Source: Chamaecrista fasciculata
Lineage: Eukaryota > Streptophyta > Magnoliopsida > Fabales > Fabaceae
Length of the DNA: 64,000 nt
Reading direction: 5' to 3'
NCBI GenBank assembly: GCA_003254925.1
Contig: QANZ01018688.1
Span: 62,001-126,000, forward strand
Positions within the stretch are counted from its first letter, which is position 1. Every line of letters begins with the position of its first letter. Below, piece after piece: positions 22,128 to 34,048 of the stretch. The position numbers were made by a program, and so were the translations under genes. The notes beneath the pieces are model-generated. The model saw only the letters and a program-made list of their open reading frames with translations, searched no databases and had not been told where the DNA came from.

Positions 22128-23405
22128 ATGGTCAAAAATTTATTTTGGTTTTTAATATTTACCCAATGTTTCGTCTTGATCCTTAATGTTTTCTAAAAGT
22201 TTCATCATTAGTCCCTAACTATTAAATATGGTTATATATCTTTCTTTTCAAATCTGAATGCAATTAAATCAAAGTTACGAGTTAATTTTGATGAACTCTT
22301 ACTTTGCTTAGCTAGCTGCAAACTTGCAATCATTGGAAAATGAGGTCAAAATGAACATAAAATCGAGCCCGAAAATATGTTGCTTGTTTCATGAATTTTG
22401 TCATATCTTTCTCGTTTCAAGTTCGAATGCAAGAAAATCGAAGCGACAAGTTACTCTTGACGAGTTCTTTCTTTATTTAGTTGGCATAATTGACAAATGA
22501 GGTCAAACAGTAATATGAAAGTTAATATTGATGCTTTAACCAAACTCATTTTCAGAATATTATTTGACATTGTCTGTCAACGTCCCCAATTGGATAAAGC
22601 AAGAACTCGTCAAGAGTAATTCGTGACTCCGATTTTGTTGCATTATGACTTGAATAGATAGAGATATGACCAAATTCATGAAACAAATGGCTCATTTTCG
22701 GACCCGATTTAGTCTCGTTTGCCGATGATTCCAACTAGATAAAGAAATATCTAATCAAATTTAACTTGTAGCTCTGATTTCAATTTGAATCCTCTATAAT
22801 ACTTTAGGGTGTAGTGCTGAGAGTGAAAGGAATAGAGTAGAGAGAGAAATTTTGGGACCCTCTTTCTCTGCCTACTTTTTCCTTTCTCTCTCAGCACTAC
22901 ATCTATAATATACTATAAAAGGGATCCGGATCCTCAACATTTCGGTCTCTACATTTTTTTTATGCATTTTAGAGAGATAAAGAAAGAGATAGAGAGAGAA
23001 AGTGTGGGTCTCACACATTAATTATTTTGTGAGACTCATACATTATTTTGTGTGGGTCTCCCTCATTTACTAATGATTTCAATTAGGAAGAGGAAAAAGA
23101 ACTATTCAAGAGTTAATACAGTCTTAAACTCGTAGAGTTCAAACATGAAATGAGAGAGATATGATAAACTTCGCTTATTTAAATATGAAATGAGCGACCC
23201 ACTTTCGAGATCCGATTTGATCATATTTGTTTATGGTTCCAACTCGATAGAGAATTATTAATCGTCAAAAACAACCACGTAGATTCGTCGTATTTGAACT
23301 TGGAAGGAAAAAGATGTGATTAATTTGAGAAATTATGAAAACATATAAGACTAATTTAAAACAAATGAAATTTTTATGACCAATTTGAAGTTTTGACCTT
23401 TCATT
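22128..23405. mobile_element. Foldback MULE, family 1, with nested short hairpin elements
   Basis: The left arm (from GGTCAAAAATTTATTTTGG) has the family landmarks TTTCATCATTAGTCCC and TTACGAGTTAATTTTGATG. The right end, near GAAGTTTTGACC (to 23397), is the decayed reverse complement. Nested at about 22807-22912 is a roughly 105-bp hairpin whose ends read TGTAGTGCTGAGAG and CTCTCAGCACTACA. A second region rich in GTGGGTCTC follows at 22925-23070. No target-site duplication was found. 23406-24028 is AT-rich with one N (23842) and no gene. Confidence 0.5.
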
Positions 23406-24028
23406 TTTAAACAAATGAAAGAATCAGATGGAGTAAATAATAAAAGTTTCAAACTTTTACTATTTATAAAATCTGTACCATATTTAAATTTCTCAAGTGT
23501 ATTTAATACTTCTTAACAAGTGTCCTATGAGAACTTGTTAAACCAATATGTGATTGGTCTATATGATAAACACTTAAACAGTGTGATATCCTTTTGAAAA
23601 ATGTATCAAATTCATAATTTTGTGAATATTGAATAAATTATTTTTATTGAAAGATTACCATGATAATGTGAGAGAATTTTTATCATAATCTTTTTTATCA
23701 TAAAAGAGAAACAAGTAGAGAATTTTAATCATAAATAACTGTAACTAGAGAAAAAGAAAGAAAAGCATAATCTTTTTTATTCAAACCCCACGAATTAGAA
23801 ATTAGAAAGATGGATAGTTTTTTTTTTTTTGTAAAAAAAAANAAAAAAAAGAGTTAAATTCTCCATTGAAGAAGGTATTTTCTTTTCAATTTTTAATGGT
23901 GCTCACTTTCTTATCTAAGAAAGAAATAAAGCCAAGTAAAAAAAAATCCACTTGTTAGTGGGAAAATAATATAAAAAGTAAATTTACCAAAATTTTTGAG
24001 TCTTTAAGATGCCTAATTTTAAAGTTTA

Positions 24029-24447
24029 GGGTAAATTACATTTTGGTACCCTGTGGTTTGATCCTATTTCACTTTGGTACTATGTGGTTTGAAACCTGAC
24101 ACTTTGGTACCCTCTGATATTCTCTATTAACACTTTGGTACCCTTTGGAGCTATTTTGTAATTTTAACCATAACAAATTTTGGAAAATTACATATTGACC
24201 CCAAATTTTTTTAAATTGTTTCATTTTAGTCCCTAGATAATATGTATCCAGTGACCTATTTATAATTTTTTGAAAATTTTTTGGGGTCAATATGTAATTT
24301 TTGCAAAATTTATTATGGTTAAAATTACAAAATAGCTCCAAAGTGTTAATGGAAAATACCACAGGGTACCAAAGTGTCAGGTTTCAAACCACATGGTACC
24401 AAAGTGAAATAGGGTCAAACCACAGGGTACCAAAGTGTAATTTACCC
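24029..24447. mobile_element. Foldback MULE (GGTACC family) with 9-bp TSD
   Basis: A near-palindrome starting GGGTAAATTACATTTTGG and ending GTGTAATTTACCC, with arms of repeated TTTGGTACC units. The flanks TAAAGTTTA (24020-24028) and TAAACTTTA (24448-24456) make a 9-bp duplication with one mismatch. The same family occurs at 41121-41517 (closest copy), 32388-32856 and 40050-40768. It lies just 3' of the LPAT gene. Confidence 0.78.
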
Positions 24448-24841
24448 TAAACTTTAAACACAACTTTGAAATAGAATACACTCAATAATTCATCTTCTAA
24501 AACTCAGAAAAAAATAATAATAGTAATTGGATGGAATGGTACAAACTACAAACTGATGAAGTGTCATTACAGAATCAGAAAAACTGTGAAATAGTATTTG
24601 ATAACAAAAACACCAAAATCAAAAGGAGATAAATTTACATGATCAATGACTACAAGGACAAAAAAAATAAAACTAGATCAAGAAGAAGCCATGGCTAGCT
24701 AAGCTTATTGCAAGGATATATATATATATTGTACAATCCTTAAAAGAATTCACATATGCTTATTGCTTTTTGCAGCAATTGACATGAATTCCCTTCAGTC
24801 ATAGTCTTTACAAAAGAGGTACCTCTGGTGGAAAGTTGAAA

Positions 24842-27800
24842 CTATTTTTGAGGTCTCTGAGCTTGAGGAAGGTGTTGAGCATACAAGTTATGTAACATTT
24901 TGACATAGTGATCAATCTTATCGGCGGTCCAATTCTCAGTACTTATAGGAGGAAGATACTTGACGGCAAGAGGCGCCGGACGAACGTGTAGGCTGCCTTT
25001 CCTCCAGGCTCGATGAGTGCCCGTCAGGACCATTGGAACGATGGGAAGGCGCGATTGAATTGCCAAATGAACAAAACCCTGCATATTGGAAGCCAAGTTA
25101 TGAAGGGACTAATTTGCAACAAGTCATGAATTTTCAGAATGTAAATCAAATATTTCCAAAATCCAAGGACTAAAAATGACAGTCTCTATATACTTTAAGG
25201 ACCATAATGTCAGTTTACTTGTAAATATTTCTACAACTCAACATTACACGATTGACTATTTCGAAAAGTTTCTCATGCGTTATGTTATGATTGCAGAACT
25301 GATACTAAGAGCTTCAAGAGTGCCAAGACACCATATGGTGGAGGAAGATAGACTGGTAGATAAAACCCACAACCTACATTGATCTCAAAGGTGAATTACA
25401 TATCGTCATAAATGAAATGCAACACAATTGCGTGTGATAACATTCACAATATACTATCTTAAGACTAGATTTTCCTTTCAGATTCCACCAAGATTGAATT
25501 GAACCCAGGTGGTTGGCTAGTAAAATTATAACTCTGGATTATTATTCTTAGTATAGTTAGTAATTAAAGTTTCATATTAGATAAGTTATAGAATTGAGGA
25601 GGGTATATAAATGATTGTTACGTCATTTATAATAATTGAATATATATATATATATATATATGTCAAAGATGGGCACTTGGGCTTCTGGCCAATAATTAAT
25701 TTCAATTATTATTCTTTTCGAATTGATTAATTAATTAATTAATTCGAATTATAAACAGAGAAGTGACCATTCATGAACAGTCATGAACATTCATTATTTA
25801 AAGAGAATTCAGTTTAATCCTGAAGAGACATGATTGTTCACTTTTAAACAGATATGAATGTTCATTTATGAAAGGTTGTAACCTTCTGTTCAGATTTTTC
25901 CTATAAATAACACTTCTTCTCAAAAACAGAGCATCTCATATTCAACTTATCTTTTTCTGTTTTGTGTTCAGAAGGTGTTATAGTATTGCTGGCTATAACA
26001 CCAGGCTTTGTAAATCCTGGAGGAAATCTGACATAAACACTCAGCAGCATACAAATAGTGGGGGCTTAATTTCCTTAAGGACAGTGACCACACTATCAAA
26101 GCCTACTCTGTTTTTCGTGTTCTATCAAAAGTCTACTATATTCTTCTAACAATCTTAAGGAAATTAATTCGAGATGGAGACTACTGGAGTAAAGAAATTG
26201 TTCAATCCAGATGTTCTCAAACTCGACCGCTTTGATGGCACCAACTTCACACGATGGAAGGACAAGTTGCTGTTTCTACTTAGGAATTGCTTATATACTC
26301 AGTTCCAATCTGCCATAACTACCACTACCATCTGAAAACGATACTGAAGAAGTCATGGCAAATCGAAAGAAACGTGAAGAAGATGAAGTGCGTTGCAGAG
26401 GTTTTATCCTAAACTCTTTTTTTGATCGTTTGTATGATTTATTTCGTCCAATCAAATCTCCACAAGAAATCTGGAATGCTTTGGAAAATAAATATACTTC
26501 TGAGAAACAAGGCATTGACAGATTTTTGAGTATGAATTTTTTTGAATTTCAAATAGTAGATTCTAAATCTATCATGGAACAAGTTGATGAATTACTTGTT
26601 TTGGTTTCTAGACTCAAAGATTTGAAAATTGATGTTTCTGAATCTCTTCAAGTGGCTGCTGTTATTTCTAAATTGCCACCCACTTGGAATGATTACAGAA
26701 AAAAGTTACTACATACTTCTGAGAATTTTACTATAGACCAATTACTAAAGCATATTCGTATTGAACAAGAAACCAGATTTCGTGAAAATAAATATGCTTT
26801 AGAAACTGAGTCTAAAGTAAACATAATTGAGTCTAAGAAGCCAAGTAATTCTGGAAAGCCTGGAAATAATAAGGCGGGAAACAAGAGGAAATTCAATGAT
26901 TTCACGAAAGACAATTCTTCTAACAACAAGAAGAATGACAAGAGTTGTTTCTTCTGTGGTAAAAAGGGTCATTTCAAGAAAGATTGCAGATTTTATAAAA
27001 AAGTAAAGATGGAAAAGGGTGTTGGGCGGAAAAAGGCAAACGTCATTGAAAAAGACACCTCTCTTTCAGAGATTATTGCAATGGTTACTGCTTTAAACAT
27101 AAGTATGATAACTGAATGCAATATGGCAACTTCTGCAAAATCTAACGATTGGTGGTATGATTCTGGAGCAATTGTTCACATCTGTAATGATAAAAGTTAC
27201 TTCAAGCACTACGAAGTAACAACCAATGAAGAAAATGTGTTGATGAGGAATCATAATCTAGCCAAGGTCTTTGAAAAAGGAACAGTGAAATTAGAGTTTA
27301 CTTTTGGAAAGAAAATGATTCTGACAAATGTATTCCATGTCTCTGATGTTAGAAAGAATTTAGTTTCTGTATTTGTTGGACAAGGTTATTCTTGTGATGG
27401 GATGTTCAAATTATGTGTTAATAATAATAAAGTGAATAATTCTGCTTATATGATTGAGTCATCTTCTACCTTATGGCATGCTAGATTATCACATGTGAAT
27501 TATAATTCAGTTAAATTTATGTCAAAACATAATTTACTTCCTTCTTTAGACAAAGTTTCTGGAAAATGTGAAATATGCATTCAAGCCAAAATGACTAAGA
27601 AACATTTTCCTAAAAATGAAAGATCAACAAATTTACTTGACCTTGTGCATTTTGACATTTGTGAATTAAATGGTCAATTAACCAGAGGAGGAAATAGGTA
27701 TTTTATAACTTTTATAGATGATCATTCTAGATTCACATATGTTTACTTAATGAAAACAAAGGATCAAACATTAGATATGTTTAAAAATTATAAAGCAGTT

Positions 27801-29981
27801 GTTGAAAATCAAATGGAAAAGAAAATTAAAATTCTACGAAGTGATAGAGGAGGAGAATACTTCTCCAATGACATTCTATATTCTGTGAAGAAAATGGTTT
27901 GATTCATCAAGCAACTGCTCCATATACCCCACAACAAAATGGTCTTGCAAAAAGAAAAAATAGAACATTGGTTGATATGATAAATGCTGGTTTGCATGCT
28001 GGTTTGCCAATGAATCTATGGGGGGAGGCTTTATTGACTGCCTGTTTTGTACATAACAGAATACCTTCAAAGAAATTTAAGGTTTCTCCATATGAATTAT
28101 GGAAAGGACGAACACCCAACTTAAATTTCTTGAAGGTGTGGGGGTGCTTGGCATATTACAGAGTACCAAGAGTACCAGATCCAAAAAGAACAAAGTTAGG
28201 TCCTAGAGGAATTTAAAAACATCTTTGTAGGATATGCAGAAAATTCAAAAGCATATCGTTTGTTAGACATTGAGTCTAAAGTCATTATAGAGTCAAAAGA
28301 TGTTGAATTTCTTGAAACCAAATTTATAGGTGATTCACATACCTCAAATCCCGGTGCCACACAATGCTGTTTACATTAAAGCTATAGAGAAAGTAGTGTA
28401 TGTGTATCCAAAAAGGTAGAAAATTACTTTTTTGAAAGGAAGTAGCCGTCCGTTTTTGGACCTGGTGCCCTCAGGAAAAATGATGAGAGACAGATCGTTT
28501 TTCACAACTGCACGAGCTGCCTGAGCATTACAAGGACAATTGAAAATATTAGAACTTCCTTAGAGTCAATGGCAGATTATGATGCATGGAAAATTCTATG
28601 TACCTCTTTCATGGACTCGATAGCTGCAGTTGGGTTTGATCGGTCTATGCGAAGATGATTAGCCAAAACATAAAGCTGACCAAAAAGAGGATACCATATA
28701 ATCTGCACAGAAATGACTGTCAATAAGTTTATCAAACTTTTGAACCCATTTCTGTTAGCAAACTTAATGGATATACATGATTCTGGTGCGTTTAATTTTG
28801 TGTATAGACATGTGCAAGAAAGCGCAGACATGAAAAAGATTCCTCCACATGCCATAAAGGTTAAAAATCTTCCATAAAGAATTTACTAAAGGAGACATCA
28901 CATAGGAAATTTTTTTAAAGAATTCAAACTTACCTCCTTTTTTGCAATACCAACAGTGCCAGTAGGAGTCAACCACATTATCAGAAATATGTCTATTGGA
29001 GATGCATGATTACTGATGTAAATGGCCTTCTTGTTAGAGTACTCTGAACCTTCAATCTTTATAGGATTTCCTAGAATCCACATCTGCAATCAACTTCAAA
29101 AGCTGCCTTAAAATTCTAATACAAGTAGCTTTAAAAAGACAAATTGTGAAGACTGAAAGTCAGGATTTACAAACATGTTCTGTTTCATATAGGATAACTT
29201 CAGAGGGTTACTAAGCACACCCATACACAGAAGTAAAAAAATATTTAGGAGAAAAAAATTAGACATACCAATTAAATATGACATATGTTCACAATTTTGG
29301 TCTTCATAAAGGCTATGCCTTTTCTATAGAGATCAGTATTAGCTCTAATACCAATTGACCAAGATCTTAGCTTGATATCGGCTCCCCAATGTGGGATTCT
29401 ATTGAAGAACATCTTACAATGCGTTTTTTTGGCTCAATGCGCTTACTATATCAATGAAGAGTGAATGCATAACAGAATCTTTCTCTGTAGCTTCACATAG
29501 CTGAAATGATGATCCCAAAAACTAGCATTTGACTTTATTACCTTATAACTAGAAAACCTAATAACAAACACCTAAAACTGTGTTGAGAAAAAATCCCACA
29601 GCTAATCAGTCGAAAAACAAGCACAAGCAAGCAGAACTAAGACTCAAGGTAGCTTACCAGCATTCTACCAGTCACATGCCCATAAATATTTCCCTGCCTA
29701 ATCCTCTCATAGGGCCATGGTATAAGCACAAGCATGATCAATGCCCATATGAATGTTGTAACCATCATAGATACAAAACAAATGACAATTCTGATCCACG
29801 ATATGATCACCGAAAACCACCCATCATCGTCGTCTGTACAGAAGTCGGTTCTAAGCCGCCTTTCTGATTCATCTTTCACTGAAACTTTTGGAGTCTCTCC
29901 CACCCTTTGGCCAGAGCTTGTGTTCAAGAAGCTCTCAAACCTTCGGGTCCTCAAAAAAGCACTACTTCCAGTATTCTCCAT
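24842..29981 (-). CDS. 1-acyl-sn-glycerol-3-phosphate acyltransferase (LPAT, class B type)
   Basis: Five exons (29981-29658, 29083-28934, 28702-28604, 28520-28428, 25078-24842), all phase 0 with GT-AG introns, encode 300 residues. Hydrophobic segments lie at about residues 57-90. The acyltransferase blocks are complete: NHASPID (H134-D139, the HX4D site), FPEGTRS (E208-R211) and LPIVPMVLTGTH (233-244). It transfers an acyl chain to lysophosphatidate to give phosphatidic acid, the second acylation of glycerolipid synthesis, probably at the ER. The sequence and length fit the coconut/meadowfoam-type microsomal enzymes better than plastid LPAT. Intron 4 (25079-28427, about 3.35 kb) contains an antisense truncated Ty1-copia element; splice sites on both sides are intact, so the gene may be functional. 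The 3'UTR lies in 24448-24841. Confidence 0.93.
25660..28380 (+). mobile_element. Truncated Ty1-copia retrotransposon in LPAT intron 4
   Basis: A 5' LTR-like region (about 25660 to about 26060, starting TGTCAAAG) holds a TATA box in TTCCTATAAATAACAC at about 25899-25914. gag and part of pol follow. Sequence related to pol ends at about 28378, and the LPAT intron resumes at once. Reverse transcriptase, RNase H and the 3' LTR are missing. The element lies antisense to LPAT. LTR limits and target-site duplication could not be set, because the left side abuts an (AT)n tract (25640-25661). Confidence 0.75.
26174..28378 (+). pseudogene. Broken copia gag-pol (gag, zinc knuckle, protease, integrase)
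   Basis: The reading starts at ATG 26174 (METTGVKKLF) and shifts frame near 26330. The long frame 26355-27902 carries gag (KSPQEIWNALENKY), a CCHC zinc knuckle (CFFCGKKGHFKKDC), the protease site (WWYDSGA), the integrase zinc-binding region (LWHARLSHV ... CEICIQAK) and the first catalytic Asp region (FIDDHSRF, LRSDRGGEY). A second shift near 27880 moves the rest of the integrase to 27899-28216 (PYTPQQNG). The usual integrase catalytic Glu after QQNG is a Lys here (LAKRKNRT). A third fragment (FVGYAENSKAYRL) follows to 28378. With three breaks and no reverse transcriptase it is inactive. Confidence 0.88.
29340..29460 (-). other. Possible retroelement relic in LPAT intron 1
   Basis: On the minus strand 29353-29342 reads TGGTATTAGAGC, one mismatch from the initiator-tRNA-type primer binding site common in plant retrotransposons. 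It lies near CCAATGTGGGAT (plus strand, about 29386), a motif often seen near LTR ends. No coding part remains, so this is tentative. Confidence 0.25.
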
Positions 29982-30047
29982 ACACTAAAGTTATCTGAAC
30001 TGCAAGAGTAAGATAATTAGAGCCTATCCTAAACATAGCAAAAACAG

Positions 30048-30081
<34 letters not shown>

Positions 30082-31110
30082 ACATCACGGTCTGTTTGGT
30101 TGAAAAACCTGACCAATTATAACCCAGAAAAAAATGAATCTATCACTTTTCTTTTTTAAAAAAAACTAGGTGGTATCCCTCAATTAACAGCAAGAAACTA
30201 TTTCTCATGTAGACTTTAGCGAGTTTTGTCTCTATCAATAAAGTCTTTTCCATACACACGATCGGGTTCAAACCTAGGATATCATGTTTTAGGAACTCAA
30301 CAATCTACTAAATTGTGCTAGACTTTATTGGTAGAAACTTGAAACTATCAGTTTAGCAAGAGAAACCAACCACCTATGTGTTGTAGAGCACACCATAATT
30401 AAACTAGAGAGTGATTGTTGTCTACAGTTTCCAAATCATTAATTAAACTAATGCTGCATCAAATTGAACTCAAGTTTGAATGATAAGGACAGTGAGGAAA
30501 GGAACAAAAAGAAAAATAGCAAAACAAATTAAATTTCACCACACTCCATTTTCCGAGAAAACCGAATGGAATAAAACTGTAGCATTAACTTCCCCTGAAA
30601 ACAATGAACAAACGACAAAAAAAAAAAAAGGCTGAAATCTTTCGGACGAACATCATTATTTTCTGACTAGGAATTCATTATCTACAGTTTTCAAAACATT
30701 AAATAGGCTAAAGTTTCGTCAGATTGAACTCAAGCAAAAAAAAATCAAATTAAATTTCATTCCATCCCATTTTCCGGGAAACCGAAGAAGAACAAAACAG
30801 CAACAATTAATTCCCGGGAAAACAATAAAGAGAAGAAAAAACCATCCCTTTTTGTATTTTCTTGGCAGTTTTCTCAGCAACCAAACACACCCAGAAAAGA
30901 AAAATCCATACCCAGTAAGGTTCTGCTTCGAGAGAAAGCTTGGGAGAAGTGAATCAGTGAAAGGATAGAGATAGCAGCAGAAAGATGAGGAAAGTGAGAA
31001 GAGAAGAACAAATAAGGAAAAAAAAAAAAAAGGTGTGGTTGTGACACTAAGAAGAAGATGAAAATGATGAAAATGATAGGCTTAATAAGGCTTCATCGTC
31101 TTCGTATAGT
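29982..31110 (-). promoter_or_regulatory. LPAT 5'UTR with 5'UTR intron and promoter region
   Basis: A splice acceptor CTCTTGCAG|TTCAG (exon start 29999) lies just upstream of the LPAT start codon. This implies a 5'UTR intron reaching to a leader at about 30910-31010, rich in CTTCTC/CTTTC on the minus strand. The donor is not certain. The intron carries an (AT)n tract at 30052-30078. No alternative gene is visible here. Confidence 0.5.
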
Positions 31111-31201
31111 CTCGAAATTTTTGTGTCAAAAAAACACTGAGAGACTTGTTTCAGCCTTCTTCCTGCAAGTCAGCGTCAATAGAGAATCCTAATATGTTCG
31201 G

Positions 31202-31717
31202 AGGCCAAAGTCTCAAATTGATCCCTTGTGTATGGCGTAGATTTCAAATTGGTCTTTTATCTTTCATTTGTTTTAAACTGGTTCTATATGTTTCCTTGAT
31301 GTTTTAAATTTGTTCCAAAAATATTTTCGAGACGTGATTTGACCTCATTTGCTAGCGATCTTAACCGAGCAGAGAAAGAACTCTCTAAAAGTTAGGACAT
31401 AGATTTAAATTCGTCACATTCGGACTTTAAACGACAGAGATATGACCAGTTTCACTTGTTTGACAGTGAAACGAGTTACCCACTTCTGGGATTCAAGTTG
31501 ACCCCATTTGTTGATAGTCCCACAGTAGTTGTCAAAAGAAACTCGTAACTAAGTATTCGTCGCATTTGAACTTGAAATAAGAAAGAAATGTGACCATATT
31601 TTTTGGACCAATTTCAAATATCATAGAAATATGTAGGATCAATTTGATACAAATAAAAGATAAGAGACCAATTTAAAATCTACCTCATAAATAAGGGACT
31701 AATTTGAGACTTTGGCC
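31202..31717. mobile_element. Foldback MULE (GGTCCTTTATC type)
   Basis: Ends read AGGCCAAAGTCTCAAATTG and GAGACTTTGGCC (inverted), with matching subterminal repeats (ATCTTTCATTTGTTT and its complement). The 9-bp flanks TATGTTCGG and AATGTTGGG agree at seven positions, so the duplication is only suggestive. A related half-element lies at about 32035-32300 (TAAAGTCTCACATTGG). Confidence 0.6.
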
Positions 31718-32387
31718 AATGTTGGGAGATGTTTTTTTTTTTTTTTGTGAACTTGGGAGATGTATTTATGTAAGTATGTATCACCATCTTCGTTTCTCTT
31801 TCTGTCTTTCTTTCTTTTTCCCTTCTTTTTCTTCTGCTTTTACGCAACAAGATTTTGGAGAAAAAATCGATTTGGATAAGTACGCTGATTAAATATGTAT
31901 ATACCTTTTTATGGATTCCTTGGGCATATTCTTAATTGGTTTTTTATTCGTTTTATTTTATTCTTTTTTAACAAAGTCATTAGTCAAGTACAGGAGACTT
32001 CTATTAGTCTATTGTTTATCTCTCAAATTATGCTAAAGTCTCACATTGGTCCCTTGTGTATGGGGTAAATTTCGAACAGATTCCTTATCTTTCATTTATT
32101 TCAAATTAGTCCTATATATTTCCATGATATTTCATATTGGTCCCAAAAATACTTAATGTAGTCATATATCTCTTATTTTAAGTTCAAATGTGACGAATTT
32201 AAAACTATAAATTTCTTCTCTAAACAATACTGCCATCGATGAGTATTAAATTGAGTTTTATTTAATACTCAGTTTGACTCCAAAAGTTATTAGAGAACAA
32301 GTGCAATTTTCTCATAATATTTTACTCCAATCTTGACAATTCAAAATATATTTCACACCACGCTCTCATTTTTCATCTATAAATATA

Positions 32388-32856
32388 GGGTAAATTACAT
32401 ATTGGTATTCTATTCTATGGACTGTTTTTCAAAAGTGACACTTTGGTACTATATTTTTTGCATTGTTAACACTTTGGTACCCAAATTTATTTTTCTTTTA
32501 AGTTTTGACGACAAAGTCGCAAGTGGTCATCACATTTACAGTAAAAAAATACTCAAATGTCTATTTTTTTTCTCAATCTTCACGATTCAAACCGGAAAAC
32601 ACTTCAAAATTCTCTCACTTTGAATCTCAATGTTTTTCACGATTTTTGAGTATTTTAGCATCTGAATTGTGAAAAATATATAAGAGGAAAATGGATATTT
32701 TGGTGTTTTTACTGTGCATGTGATAGTCACGTGCGACTTTGCCATTAAAACTTAACAAAAAAATAATTTTGGGTAGCAAAGTGTTAATAGTTACAAAGAA
32801 CATGACATCAAAGTAAAATCAATCCATAGAATAGTGTACCAAAATATAATTTCTCC
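32388..32856. mobile_element. Foldback MULE (GGTACC family) with 9-bp TSD
   Basis: Starts GGGTAAATTACATATTGG and ends AATATAATTTCTCC. The arms contain TTTGGTAC units and an inverted middle section around AATCGTGAAAAAC. The flanks ATAAATATA (32379-32387) and ATAAATTTA (32857-32865) match at eight of nine bases. Confidence 0.7.
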
Positions 32857-32884
32857 ATAAATTTATATGTATAAAAATTCTAAA

Positions 32885-34039
32885 GGCTAAAGTGTAAATT
32901 TGGTCCTGTAACTTTGCTGCAGTTCCCAAATTAGTCCTATAACTTTTTTTGTCTCGAATTTGGTCCTGTAACTTTGCTCATGTTCCCAAATCAGTCCTAT
33001 AACTTTTTTTGTCTCGTATTTGGTCCTGTATCTTTGCTCCAGTTCCCAAATCAGTCCTATATCTTTTTTTTATCTCAGTTTTGGTCCCATATATTTTGAA
33101 AACCTCTCACCGTTAGTCCTTTGTCTATTTTAAATTACAGCTTAATCCTGAAAACTTCAAGTCCCTTTCACTTTAGTCCCTGACTATCAAAATGAAAGAG
33201 CATCCCTGAAGATTTTCAAACCTTTCATCTTGGTCCCTAATCCATGAATTCTTCATGAAATGGAATAGAAATGCAAAAACAACACAAATTAAAGCAAATG
33301 ACAGAGGGACCAAAACTGAAAACGTAGAAAATTTAAAACCCACCGGAAAACTGAAAAAGCTATCACCTAGATCAATATGATAAGCCAATATTTACAGAAA
33401 TAATAAAAAAAAGGCTAATTACAATAATGAATAGAACACGTGGAAATTGTATTTTTACAAGGATTAATGATAATTGCATACCTATTTGAAATTGATTGAT
33501 GATCCTAACTTTGGGACTAAGGATTCATTAACTAAGGAAGGTAATTGTATGTTTTTGCCTCAATCGATGATCCAATGGGTTTTAAATTTTATGTGTTTTT
33601 AGTTTTGGTCCCTCTATCATTTGTTTTAATTTGTGTTGTTTTTACATTTCTATTCCATTTCATGAAGAAAACATGTATTAGGGACCAAGATATAAGGTTT
33701 GCGAATCTTCAGGGATGCTCTTCCACTTTCATTTTGATAGTTAAGGACTAAAGTGAAAGGGACTTGAAGTTTTCAAGACTAAATTGTAATTTAAAATAGA
33801 CGGGGGACTAACGGTGGGAGGTTTTCAAAACATATGGGACCAAAACTGAGATAAAAAAAAGATATAGGACTGATTTGGGACCTGGAGCAAAGATACAGGA
33901 CTAAATACGAGACAAAAAAAGTTATAGGACTGATTTGGGAATTGGAGCAAAGTTACAGGACCAAATTCGAGACAAAAAAAGTTATAGGACTGATTTGGGA
34001 ACTGCAGAAAAGTTATAGGACCAAATTTGCACTTTGGCC
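32885..34039. mobile_element. Foldback MULE with tandem about 63-bp units in its arms and a perfect 9-bp TSD
   Basis: The element begins GGCTAAAGTGTAAATTTGG and ends TTTGCACTTTGGCC. The target-site duplication AATTCTAAA is perfect (32876-32884 and 34040-34048). Each arm starts with three to four tandem copies of a roughly 63-bp unit (ATTTGGTCCTGTAACTTTG ... CAGTCCTATAAC). A second inverted section (33150-33330 against 33590-33790) follows. Open frames of about 70 codons on opposite strands at 33173-33388 and 33545-33751 are the two arms read in mirror image and are not taken as genes. Confidence 0.85.
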
Positions 34040-34048
34040 AATTCTAAA

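Noticed and set aside
33173..33751. Two similar about 70-codon open frames on opposite strands
   Set aside because: They are the two mirror arms of the foldback element 32885-34039; similarity follows from the inverted repeat, not from coding constraint.
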